A DNA stretch of 64,000 bases from Penelope pileata (lineage: Eukaryota; Chordata; Aves; Galliformes; Cracidae). Below, one piece after another: positions 1-11,077 of this stretch (position 1 is the first letter of the stretch; the number at the start of each line of letters is the position of its first letter). Below the pieces are notes generated by a model. The model searched no databases. It had not been told where the DNA came from and saw nothing but the letters and a program-made list of their open reading frames with translations. Where the stretch lies: the NCBI GenBank assembly GCA_013396635.1, contig WBMW01005873.1, forward strand, positions 496,001 to 560,000, given 5' to 3'. A program made the translations under genes and the position numbers.

Positions 1-3000
1 CATTTCAAGGATATCCTGAAGTGTTTGAAAGAGAGCAACCTGTCATCTCTATTGAACAGACAGACATAAACAGGCAGTAATGAGGTCCTGCATCTTTTGA
101 ACAACGAGAGCAAGCTAATGAGCTGGGCATGTATGGTGAGCAAAGAAAGTAATGATTAGGGACCAGGTCACATCTACAAAGACATTGGTTATCATCAGGC
201 AGGTGTCTGAATACGTGCTGGAATGGCCCAACCTCTACCTGTTTAAAATCACCTCTGACCATGTTATAGGAATAATAATGCAGATTGTAGCAAAACTGAC
301 TGTATAGCATTTATTTATTTTTGTCTCTTACAAACAAGACAGAGCCATTCATACTGACCAAAAAGCCTCCAGTACCATACTTGCTGCCAGTCCCTTTTTT
401 ACCATGTGCCCTCTTGCTCTGCAACTGTTAAAAAAAATGTTTTGTACATTTCAGCAGAGTGGTATGTTTAGATGACCTGCTCCCAGCAGAGCATTTGCAA
501 ATCCAGTAATTGCATATCATTTCCTCATTTATTGCTGCTGTTGTTGCCTGTGCAGTAGTTTACCTGTGGCTTTGGGCCACTTAAATTAGCAGTGGAGAGG
601 GCTATCTTTAATGCTCTTCTCTCCAATGGTTTCTTTGAAGCAATGTCCATACATCTCTAGGCCTTGGAAGTAAAGCAGCATGCTGCAGAGCTTAATTAAA
701 GAGGAAATAAAAAAAAAGAAGTCTTTCCCCAGTGACCTGAGAGTGTTGCACACTGCTGAAGCGGATGGGATGGGATTGATTGTCTGATGTTAACAGGCAG
801 AAAAGAAGAAACTTTTGACAGGGGTGGGGGAGCTGCACTTCATTAGAGACAACACCATTAAAAAAGAATTTCACTTTTAATCTACTCAGTTTTCTTTTTA
901 TTTCTGTATCCAGCAGTGTTTTAAAGTAGTTCCCATCCTGCCTCCTGCTGTAAGCTTGCAATGAAAAGAAGCCAGTTTTACACACCAAAGCTGTACTGAT
1001 TGTCCCTTTTCCCTCCTATGAACCATTAGCATGGGACCACCAACACACACAGGTCATGGCTGTGTTGTTTCCATCAATCATAAGAGCTGTCCTGGAAATG
1101 ATTGCAGTATCTCATCCAATTAGTCTGGAAAAGGCACTGCAACGTATTATCCAGATGATTCCTACTGACAGCCAGGTCCATCATTTCCCCTTTTCTGGAG
1201 GTGTCAAAGTCAGGAGTAGCAGTCACCATTTCAGAGCCCTCAGGACTCTCTTTGCTGTCTGTAAATGAGTGCAGAAGGCACAAAGCAGTTGTCTAAAAGA
1301 TACAGAAATGGTTGGAGAGGCGAGTTTATAATTATGCAGTGTTTACAGAGGCAGGACACAGGGAGTTTTTTCTCTCCAAAGTAACAAAGCTTTTCTAAAA
1401 GAACAATTTTTGCTGAACAGAATGCCACCATGATCTCCAATAAATGCTGAAAACCGTCCTTGAACCTGCTGGAGCCTGGGCTGTCGTATCCAGGTCCAGA
1501 GAGCACTTTTGTGACTGGACTTTCAGCACAAGCACCAGTACAAGAACAGCACCCAGGCAGAATGTCAATACTTTATGGCAACATAACCACAGGACCTATT
1601 ATTGCAGTCGGCTCTAACTTGTTCTCCTTGGAAGGCAGAAGAGCAGAGCATGGCTCAGGATGGGTGGCCAAACATTTTCATCAGGCCAGAGTAACTGCTC
1701 ACAAAAATACGCACAGAAATATTCAGGTGGGTCCCCAACTCCACCAGCAAAGCTATTTGTGCAGGGTTATCTGCCTGCTTTTATCATACCTGCTCTTCCT
1801 ACTAAATCCCCGCCTTGTAATGTTTGTAAATAGGAGTTAAGCCCATCTCTTGACATGAGGCACCAAAGATCCCTCCCTTTCCTCCCGGTATCCTCAGAGG
1901 AATGCTTCCCACACCTCTGTGCTGCCCACACAAACATCATTATGCAGAAAGCACAAGTCCAGGCCCCATGGTCATACAGACTAACAGACTGTGAGGCTTT
2001 TTCTTCTTGGTTCTTATCAGCTAATCAAGGATCCCTGCTTTTCTGTCAATTCCCAAATATCAATCCTTTCCCTGGGATCGTATTAGCAGCATAATAATGT
2101 CACGGAAGTGCCAATTGTAATATTCAGCTGACCTTCAAGGTAAATTGTGCTTTGAGTTTGCCTTGCACACTTTCATGGGGACATAATATGCTGTCTAACA
2201 TAAATGATCATTTCCAAAGAACATAATGGTTCTGAGTGCAGACAATAACTGGCTGCAATTTGCTTCATGAGCAATTTTATTTACATCGACAGCAGTAGAA
2301 CTAAATTGAAAGGTCTGCTCTTTGGCTGTGGCTGTATCTGTGCTAACACCAAAAGTATGTTCAGCTTCAGGAAATCAATTCACCTTTGATTTAGCTCTGT
2401 GTATTATTAACACAAGAATAATACTGAATATAGATTTCCTGCCCAGATGAAATGTGAATGTCTCTCTTCATGCCACGGCAAGCACCACCCAAATTACTGA
2501 GAAATAACCATTTGGTGGAGGGGCAGAAGGGCTGTAGGTAAGATTCACACAAAGTAGCTGGCTGGACATAGTTACCATGCAGGCACACCCAAGAAGCCCC
2601 ATGGTGTTGTGTTCTTGGACCATTGGGCCACCCTCATTACATGCTAAAGGCAGCCCTGAGACAGCCTTCATGGTCACAGGTAGATTGCAAGCAGGCAAGT
2701 GAGGCCTCATTGCAGCTGGAGCGCACTGCCCAGAGAAATAAGCTCCATGCCAAAACCACATTGGGAAGCACATACCACGTTCTCTATCATTGAAAATACC
2801 ACAGGTCACCTTGCCAAAGGAGCACAAAGCTGTCAGAATGCACAGTCAGAGCAGGCATCTCCAGTGGCTGGTACCTACCTGACACGGAGATAGGGTGGGA
2901 TGTCTTAGACTCGTTGTTTTCTTTAAACTCTCCTTTAGTTGTGGAACTTCATGGTGCTACGTAGAGGGAGATTGTTTTGATGCCAAATACGCTCCAGTTT

Positions 3001-4510
3001 TTGAAAATTGTTTTAAAAAGGTTGTGTGATGGCTTTCCCTAACCAGAAAGATAAATCATGAGGTGCTGCACAACAATGAAGAGAGACAGTTTGCCCATTA
3101 TTTTTTTTTTTTGGCACACATAATTTATACCTCAGGTCCACCCAGTCCCAAAGAACCTGTAGATTACACAGAAAGTGAACAACACATAAACGTGACTATA
3201 GAAAATACTTTCATGTGGTACAGAAGATTACAACAGATTTTAAGCCATGATCAAATTCTATCCAATATATTAGGCTCAATTTTCATTCAAGTAACAGCCA
3301 CTATAATTTTTGTTCCTCTTATATAAATTCTACTTTTAAAGCAAAGAAGCAAATAATTTATTCAGTTATTGACTGTACAGCTCTGAACTAAAGAGCATTG
3401 AATCTGAGCACGTTGTATCTCATGGCAGTAACTTCTGAGAAACACCCAGAATGAAAGGCAGGGTCTTCAGATGTTACATTCATAAGATGTCCATCCTTGT
3501 ATGCAGAGAACTATTAAAGGTGGGAGTGCTGAATTTAGAGAATCTGTTCCAATTTACCCCTACTGAAGATTTTGCAGGGGTGAGGGAACCACATAGTCAA
3601 TTATATTTAGATTTTGCTGTGATGAAAGTCTATGAAGCAATAAGCCCAGACAAGTTCAAGCTAACAATCACAACAGTATTGCCAGCTGACATTAATGCTA
3701 AGAGATCGTGAAAGAAATATTAATTTCCTCAAGGTCAAGGAAAGAAGTTTTTGTAGTGAAGTCTGAGAAAGGGAGAGCAAGTCTATCTCAAGCACTCCCT
3801 TGGACCTTCACCCTGAAGGCTTAACACTTTGCAAGCACTCTTTGACGTCCATCAAAGGCAGTGATTGAGTGCTGGTGGCATCACGTGAAGGTGACATACA
3901 GCAAGGAGAAGAGCAAGAAGCACAGTGCAGGAAGTGCCCAGGGCAGCAGGGACACTTACATGTGCAGGCATGGGCTGGTGTATGTCCTTAGTTACTCGTG
4001 CCTTTTGTGTTCTGGAAAAATAAAGAGCAAAAATAGCTATTAATAAGAACAAAAATAGTACTTAAAAGTACAGCAAAATATATTATTGAGATTATTTTTC
4101 CTTTCTTTTTCCTCTGGAAAGTATGTAAATGTCCATAAAAATGTCAGTGGAAGAGAGGGAGATGAGCAAATAAAATGGAAGCTTCCAGTGGTCACAAGTT
4201 TATAAACAGAATCCCAAGAGTGCTGCTGTCTTGAAGGCAAGTTAGCATCACAACATGAAGCACAACCCTGAGAAACGCTAGAACTGGTGGCAGCAAGGAG
4301 CCAGGCCTGTCACATTGACCACAGCTCCATGCTAACATAAAGCTGTGCTGGACCATGTGATTATAACAGCACCCAGCTCAGCAATTCACTGCCCCAGGAA
4401 AAGCAGCCATAGCACGGGGAGGTGCAGTAAAGGCAGGAGGGAAGGGGAAGGGAAAAGGGAAGGAGTTTCAGCACCTATTGAACCAATAGGAGGCAGAAGG
4501 CGGCTGTATC
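1..4510. other. unique non-coding DNA, no gene recognised
   Basis: AT-rich single-copy-looking sequence. I see no CR1, long terminal repeat or convincing coding exon here. Short open frames on both strands lack codon-like composition and recognisable motifs. A T12 run lies at 3101-3112. A purine-rich stretch at about 4435-4465 (AGGGAAGGGG-like) sits just before the mariner relic. Function, if any, cannot be read from the sequence. Confidence 0.6.
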
Positions 4511-5185
4511 GTGGATCACATCACTATCAGTGACGTGACGTGGTGTTACCACTACGAGCTAGAGTCCGAACAGCAGTCCATGGAGTGGTGACATGTGAAT
4601 TCCCCATCAAAGAAAAAGTTCAAGATGCAGCCCTCAGCGGGTAAAGCGATGTGCGCTGTCTTTTGGGATAGGAAAGGGGCGATCCTTCTGGATTTCCTGG
4701 AGCCCAGACAAGCCATCGTCTCTGACTGCTACATTGTGATGCTGACTAAGCTAAAGGCCAAAACTTCCAGAGTCAGGGCAGAGAAGACAACAACCTTTCT
4801 TTTGCAACACGATAACACCAGGCCCCATACCAGTTTGAAGACCACAGAGCACATTGCCAGTCATGGCTGGACTGTCCTGCCGCACATACCGTACCGTCCA
4901 GATTTGGCACCTTCTGACTCCCATCTGTTCAGGCTGATGAAAGATGAACTGCATCAGTAACATTTTCCTAACAATTATGCCACAGTAGCAGCTGTGAAAC
5001 AGTGGGTCGTCTCCATTGGTGCAGATTCTTACAAGGATGGCATGCAGGCTCTTGTTCAGCGCTGGTGAAAATGCACAGCTCACAGTGGTGACTATGTTGA
5101 AAAAGAGTGTTTTGCAGCTGAGAATTTGCTCTGTCAAATAGTGCTGTTGTGCTCTTTGTATCTTTTGTACTTTCCACGGAAATAA
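4511..5185 (+). pseudogene. mariner transposase remnant (catalytic domain), broken by three in-frame stops
   Basis: A mariner transposase cuts and rejoins DNA at TA sites using a DDD triad. One reading frame can be followed for 675 bases. The first catalytic Asp is GAC at 4532-4534 (in SDVTWCYHYE), the second is GAT at 4811-4813 (HDNTRPH) and the third is GAC at 4916-4918 (PSDSH). The second and third are separated by 34 residues, which is the DD34D signature of mariner, and the first and second by 92. Premature stops lie at 4589-4591 (TGA after SMEW), 4958-4960 (TAA after LHQ) and 5066-5068 (TGA). The frame closes at 5183-5185. No frameshift was needed to follow it. The N-terminal DNA-binding half is missing. 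A decayed copy with no likely function. Confidence 0.9.
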
Positions 5186-5190
5186 ATATC

Positions 5191-5218
5191 AGGCATTACT
5201 TTCAGAGCAACCTATGTA
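5191..5218 (+). repeat. mariner 3' terminal inverted repeat
   Basis: The 28 bases begin AGGCATTACTTTCAGAGCAA and end in CCTATGTA, just after the transposase stop. The same motif recurs at 43585-43613 (GCATTACTTTTGGAGCAGCC). That recurrence supports its identity as the transposon end. The outer bases contain TA, the mariner target dinucleotide. The matching 5' repeat is not found upstream. Confidence 0.75.
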
Positions 5219-8200
5219 GTAATTCTCAAAATTTCCGTCAGTTTGCATGTTCTATTAAAATGCATTTCAATAACGTTTAAGTACATTCAAACGGTTTATC
5301 CTTTTTTATACCATTTGCATACGAACTCACAAGGTAAACATCTTCTGACTTCCTCAAACTCCTATGTTTTCGATCCTTTCTGTTGTCAATTAGCCACTCT
5401 TCTGAAGTGAGGATTCTGACAGCAAGAATAGGGGAGATTTGCAACAAATGCCTCCAATTTAGAAGCAGGGAAAAAAACCAGCAGGAGCAAGTGATGTCCA
5501 AATTACAAAGACCACTACAGTTCAGTCCAGGATGGCAATCACGTTTCCACAGAGGGAAAAGAGATGTGTGCCCTACCGTTATAACAGGGCATTATGCTAT
5601 TGTACATTGAATATATGTTCCCAGGGAGGGACTTCTCCTTCATCAGGCCTTCAATTTAAAGGACTCTGCTGTATCAAGTGCTGTTCATGTCTCAGCAATG
5701 CTTCATGATTCAGACATTAAATGCAATCAAATCTATTAAGGACTGTAGTTTAATAACCCACATCCTCTTTCACTTCATTTTCTATTTATTGCCACAGTAT
5801 GCAGCAAATGTGAGGTATTTCATAGCTAACAAGATTCAGAAAGGTATAAAAGGGAAGAAGAAAAAAGCCTAGAGGATGGCTTTGTTTTGCTGGTGTCACA
5901 CGGTTCATAGTGGGACACTCCACACAGCGTGTGGTTCACAAAGCTGGGCTTATTCCAAGGGGAAAACAGTAAATGTGCAATGGGTTTGTATTCTGTGAGA
6001 TCCAGGTCAAGTGCCCTGCTTCCATCAAATGAGTCCTGGAAAAGTTTTCCTTTTCTTGTGTCACACACACTCACACAAGCTCACAAATTTTTTTGCACCT
6101 TATTAAATTACTTGAGGGAGAGGTAACCAGAGCCATCCCTGTGCCCAGTGCTGTACCCAGTCCTAGCCACGAGCAAAGCAGAGCTGCAAACCCAGACATC
6201 TAAAGGATTAAAAAGCCCTTAAGGAATGGCTCAGCTGTGTCTGCATCTCCTCACAGCTTCTTATTTTTATGCTGTAAAGCACCTTCTTAGCCTCAGCTGC
6301 AAGGCCCTAAAGGACGGATGGTGAAGGAAGGGGAGGAAGGCAGTCTCCTTGCCACTGACCTGTCTGTGTGCTCCTGTTCCTGAGAAACAAGGGAGCTGGC
6401 AGCTCAGTCCTTGCTCCATCATCTCTGGGTTACTCTTGATATCAGTGATGTTTCTCCTCATCTTGCACCCATCTGAGGGGAGCACAGCGTGCATAATTTC
6501 TGGCCACTGGGTTTGATCAGATGTCCATCAGGAGAAGCCCATCAGAGCCTTCAGAGCCTCTGTATTAAGACAGTTCATGGTAAAAGAGACTTGGAGCAGG
6601 TGGACAGCAGGTCCCCAGCATCCCCAGGTCAGCTGCAGCTGCCTCCTGCTCTTCCAAGAGCCAGAAAGCTGGGGATGCTCCTTAGCCAACTCATGCCGTA
6701 AATACATTGCGGAGGCGATTTACCCTCCTGCTGCCATTTCCTCACCTCCAGTTGTGACACACAAACCAATTTTGTCATTCTTCCATAAAAGAAAAAAGCT
6801 TTGATAATAAACACTTTCCTAAGCTTTTCTGCCAGTAAATAACAGAAATAACAGCATTATAAAGTATTGACAGAGACGCTGGGACTGATTGGGAGGACAA
6901 GAGGTGTGCCCATCTTTCTCATTGCACTTTACTTTCCCACTGAGAAAAGTCAGAACTGCTATTTGGCCCTGCAGGAGTTTCAAAAGAGAAAGGGCAACTG
7001 CTAGGATTCTGCTGAGCTTCCAGCCTCCAAAAATGCCAAAGCTAAAAAAAAAAAAACAATCAATCATAAACAGCAGGGATGTTCAAGGTGGAGAAGGCCC
7101 TTCAGCAATTCTGGCCATCCCCCATGAAAGACTGGCCAGTGGGTTTGGCTTCTACATTTAGATTTAAATGTTTTCTTTAGGCTGAAGAAAATACATGCCT
7201 GATGGAGAATCAAGGGTTTTTTTTCACTGTTTCTGGGATTGGAGATCATTCTACCACTCACCCCATTGCTCACATGCTAGCCAATAACTAGGGTCTCACC
7301 TGTCCAGGCAGGAGGAAAAAACACTTCAAGCACTCCCTAAGCTACAGCCCAGGGTCACCCATCCCAGTGGTTCGTGCTGGCAATGCAGGCACCGCAGCAG
7401 GCAATCCCTAGCACCAAGATGCTGGCTGAGCAGGGCCATGTCATGGGGCTGGACTGAGGAAGGGTTCATACAACACCAGCAAACCGTGGTTGCTACATAG
7501 CTAGTCCACCCACCTCCATGTTTCTTCCTTTGAAAACAACCTTCCACTCCACTCCCGCCTGCCAGAAACCAAACCAGACATGGAAGACGTATTTTCCTGA
7601 GAAAAGGGAAGTTTAGCATATCCTGTTCTGTAGTTTTATAATTCCTTCTGGTTGTAGCTGAATGCTGCTTCTTGGGAGACCATGGCCAGCCAGTAGCTGT
7701 CTGCCTCAGCACTCAAAACCTTTCCTATCGGCAGTTATTTTGGTTGCTGCACCTCCATGACAGGTCTGATAAATTCAATTCTGACTGCAGTGGGACTAGG
7801 TGACAGCCGAAAACAAAAAAGTACAAGTGATCCTGACAGTGCCTCACTTCAAAGAAAAGAAAAGGCAGGGTAGGAAAATGTTCTTGAGGCAATCTGGTGA
7901 AAGGGAGCCACTACTGAGCTGCTGAATTCATCAAAGTTTTTCCAAAGGTCACTCTCATCCTCCCTCTTTCCCCAGTCTCCCATACACCATCTGCAGTTCA
8001 GATAACAAAGCCTTTATTGAGCTCCCCACCTGTCTCAGCAAAACCTGATTACATATATTTTTCTCTTGTGGACATTTCCTCTGCTTGTTCTCTTTCTTGC
8101 CTCTATTCACTCTTTCATCTCAGACTGGTCAAAATTGTTGTATACTCAAGGGCAGCTCATACTTTGGGAACAGCTTAGTTCAACCCCACCAGAATTTCAT

Positions 8201-9575
8201 AAGTGTCATTAAAATCTTTCTTTGCCATTCTGCACTAATAATGACCTGCGGTTACGCTATCATGCAACTGAGGTTTAAGAGAACAATAGCATATAAAACA
8301 ACAATATTGCTTATTTGCTGTTGAGACAACACAAGCAAGACAATAATATTTAGTTATCATTAAAAATATACGTTATATATTATCAGAAAAATTACCTTGT
8401 GACTCTCCTGCTCACATCTGTTTACACTCAGCCCAGCTGCTGCTCTATAGCACAGCTAAATATTAGTGTGAAAAATAGCATCTATCAAAACTTGTTGCCA
8501 CACGCAACAAGATTTCATATCCATATGTATATTTACATATATTTGTATGGATATATTTATGTATGCTTGTCTTCTACTAGATTGGGCCCTATGCCTTTGT
8601 GTGCCAGACAAGTAGCTCCTGGTGGGGACATTGCTCAAGCTCGCAGACAAGCGGGTGGCAAACTGGGTTTGGAAAGCATTTGAGTATGGAAAGGGGCACA
8701 TAAGAGAAAGTTCAAAGCCCTTTAAAGGTAACGTCTATTTCCAACTCACAATAATTTTCAAACATTTTAATCTTGTTCAGTATTATCTTGATACTTAATA
8801 AACTATACTGATCTTATTTCCAAGGAGAATCGCAGTTTCACTTTGGTTGTGCCAGGAGACAATAACCTCCTTAAAATACAGTGTTTCACTCTCCTCTGTA
8901 GGGCAACAGAGCAGAGAGCATCTGTGCAGAGAGGATCTTCACCAGCAAAGGAGCACAAGATCTACCAAAATGCAGAGAAGCCATCATGCTCCATTGGCAT
9001 TTGTATTTCTTCTTGATTTTATGCCTGTGGTGATCTGAAGCTGACGCTGTTTGGCCCTCCCATGTTTTGTATGGCTCCAAGGTAAAAATCGGTTAATTAT
9101 CTAGTCATTAAGTTCTCCTTGTCTGAGACCATATTTCTAAAGCAATCAAGCCACTTATACTGCTAACTCTACTTCTGAGACGGAGCGAAGCTGCATATGG
9201 GTTTGTTCAGAGGTTCACCCTCAATAGGTTTCTAAACTTCCCACTGAAGCCCTTAACATAGTTGAAACTTCTTTTTCCCCTACTCTGTTACTTCACCCTG
9301 GAAAGGAAGGCAAGATGCACAGAGGTAGAGAAAGTAGGAGACTAAGAAAACTGAAAGATCATGGAGCCCTGTGCAGAATCCAGTTGCAACACCAGCCTCA
9401 TTTGTGTGATCTGTGCCACTGTCATTCAGAGCAAGCCAATTAGACTTTCTCAGCACAGTGGCTGTTCATGAGCCTGAATACTTCTCCTGTCTAAGCACTA
9501 TCAACAAAGAACTTTGCTCTGAGCTGTCCAAATATTCTATAATTAAGATGAATTAGCAAGTAGAGGAGCAACTGC
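5219..9575. other. unique non-coding DNA, no gene recognised
   Basis: Mostly AT-rich single-copy-looking sequence. An A13 run lies at 7044-7056. An AT-rich stretch at 8517-8554 has a 9-bp inverted repeat (ATATCCATA and TATGGATAT, 20-base spacer). No coding exon, repeat family or RNA gene is recognised. Confidence 0.55.
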
Positions 9576-10102
9576 ATCATAGAATCATAAAACAGCTTAG
9601 GTGGGAAGGGACCTTAAAGCCCAACCAGTTCCAACCCCCTGCCATGGGCAGGGCAGCCCCCCACCAGCTCAGGCTGCCCAGGGCCCATCCAAGCTGGCCT
9701 TGGGCACCTCCAGGGAAGGTGCAGCCACAGCTCCTGTGAGCAACATGTTCCAGTGTTTCGCCGCACTCTGAGAAAAAAATTTCTTCCTAACATCTAACCT
9801 AAGTCTCCCCTCTTTCAGTTTAAAGCCATTCCCCGTTGTCCTATCACTATTAAACTGTGTATAAGGTCAGTCTCTGTCCTGCTTGTAAGCCCCCCTCAAG
9901 TACTGGAAGGCTGCAGTGAGGTCTCCCTGGAGCCTTCTCCTCCCTAAGCTAAGCACCCCCAGCTCCCCCAGCCTTTCTGCAGAGGAGAGGTGCTCCAGAT
10001 CTTTGATCATTCTCATGGCCCTCCCCTGGACCCGCTCCAACAGCTCTTCATCCTTCTTGTGCTGGAGGCCCAGGCCTGGGCGCAGTACTCCAGATGGGGC
10101 CT
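9576..10102 (-). mobile_element. CR1 LINE, 5'-truncated, 3' end intact
   Basis: Read on the minus strand, the element ends at 9576 with the CR1 3' terminus (CATAGAATCATAAAACAGCT on the plus strand) and the highly typical segment around GGTGGGAAGGGACCTTA. Further in, it encodes the C-terminus of CR1 ORF2 (reverse transcriptase protein). Similarity stops at about 10102, inside the segment that reads GGCCCCATCTGGAGTACTGC on the minus strand. CR1 copies are usually 5'-truncated in this way. It is the longest and best preserved repeat in the window. Confidence 0.93.
9669..10101 (-). pseudogene. CR1 ORF2 C-terminal remnant, with a frameshift and a premature stop
   Basis: The minus-strand translation contains QHKKDEELLERVQ, EHLSSAERLGELG and GDLTAAFQYL, then NGFKLKEGRLRLDVRKKFFS. 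These are hallmark segments of the CR1 reverse-transcriptase protein beyond its polymerase core. Two lesions are visible. One base appears to be missing around 10068-10075, because the expected EYCAQAWGPQHKK frame shifts just before QHKK. A TGA at 9867-9869 follows YKQDRD, and the same frame then continues to a stop at 9669-9671. The polymerase and endonuclease domains are absent. A 162-residue open frame at 9867-10355 joins this remnant to unrelated flanking DNA and should not be called a gene. Confidence 0.85.
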
Positions 10103-10107
10103 TATAT

Positions 10108-10638
10108 GTCCTCGTGCCCCCAGTTGCTCCTCCCTGGGCCAGGACTTTGTTTCCCGTTGTGACAGTCCCTGAGATTCCCATCAGGCCATTTCTCCAGCCT
10201 GCCTGAGCCCCTCTGGATGGCTGCATGGCCTTCTGCTGCAGAGGCCGCTCCTCCCAGTGTGGGATCCTCAGCTGCCTTGTGAGGGTATGCTCTGTCCCGT
10301 CACCCAGAGCCCTCACAAGGCTCTTACACAGGACAGGACCCACTCTTGTACACATTCAGTCTCATCAGGTGGNGTCCTCGTGCCCCCAGTTGCTCCTCCC
10401 TGGGCCAGGACTTTGTTTCCCGTTGTGACAGTCCCTGAGATTCCCATCAGGCCATTTCTCCAGCCTGCCTGAGCCCCTCTGGATGGCTGCATGGCCTTCT
10501 GCTGCAGAGGCCGCTCCTCCCAGTGTGGGATCCTCAGCTGCCTTGTGAGGGTATGCTCTGTCCCGTCACCCAGAGCCCTCACAAGGCTCTTACACAGGAC
10601 AGGACCCACTCTTGTACACATTCAGTCTCATCAGGTGG
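10108..10638. repeat. 265-bp direct duplication around a single N (10373), probable assembly artefact
   Basis: 10108-10372 and 10374-10638 read identically over 265 bases (offset exactly 266), and one N lies between them. Reading the copies side by side I found no mismatch. Perfect identity abutting a placeholder base is what two overlapping, unmerged contig ends produce. The duplicated part begins just right of the CR1 remnant. Confidence 0.9.
10373..10373. other. single unresolved base (N), contig join
   Basis: The first of two Ns in the window. Identical 265-base sequences flank it on the left and after it, so it is more likely a gap placeholder than an ambiguous call. Confidence 0.9.
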
Positions 10639-11077
10639 TCTCAGACTTACTCTTCTCTTACAGTGGAAAGGGCTGGGTACTGCTCTAGTAACACTGACAG
10701 ATGTTGGAGCTGTGTTCTGCCGTCTCCTGTAGACTGAGTGTTCCTAGTTGTCAGGACTGAAGCAGNTTTCTCCAGCCTGCCTGAGCCCCTCTGGATGGCT
10801 GCATGGCCTTCTGCTGCAGAGGCCGCTCCTCCCAGTGTGGGATCCTCAGCTGCCTTGTGAGGGTATGCTCTGTCCCGTCACCCAGAGCCCTCACAAGGCT
10901 CTTACACAGGACAGGACCCACTCTTGTACACATTCAGTCTCATCAGGTGGTCTCAGACTTACTCTTCTCTTACAGTGGAAAGGGCTGGGTACTGCTCTAG
11001 TAACACTGACAGATGTTGGAGCTGTGTTCTGCCGTCTCCTGTAGACTGAGTGTTCCTAGTTGTCAGGACTGAAGCAG
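10455..11077. repeat. 311-bp direct duplication around a single N (10766), probable assembly artefact
   Basis: 10455-10765 and 10767-11077 read identically over 311 bases (offset exactly 312), with one N between. The repeated block overlaps the previous duplication, so part of the sequence (including the TCCAGCCTGCCTGAGCCCCT stretch) occurs three times. If both joins are collapsed, the window shortens by 578 bases. Confidence 0.9.
10766..10766. other. single unresolved base (N), contig join
   Basis: The second N, also flanked by identical sequence (311 bases on each side). The natural reading is three overlapping contigs: one ending at 10372, one spanning 10374-10765 and one starting at 10767. 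Confidence 0.9.

Larger units (their letters stand above)
4511..5218 (+). mobile_element. mariner-family (Tc1/mariner) DNA transposon relic, 3' half, Galluhop-like
   Basis: The translation gives an unmistakable mariner transposase catalytic domain, with motifs TWCYHYE, HDNTRPH and PDLAPSDSHLF. A 3' non-coding tail and a terminal repeat follow it. The 5' half is absent: there is no 5' terminal inverted repeat and no N-terminal helix-turn-helix region upstream, where the DNA is unrelated. About half of a typical ~1.3 kb mariner remains. Chicken is known to carry a mariner called Galluhop, and the motif wording fits that group, though the subfamily assignment is from memory. The element cannot move by itself because one end and half the gene are lost. 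Confidence 0.9.

Noticed and set aside
1460..1840. 126-codon open frame on the plus strand
   Set aside because: No recognisable domain, no splice or start context, and composition like the surrounding non-coding DNA. One of many chance frames of this size in 64 kb.
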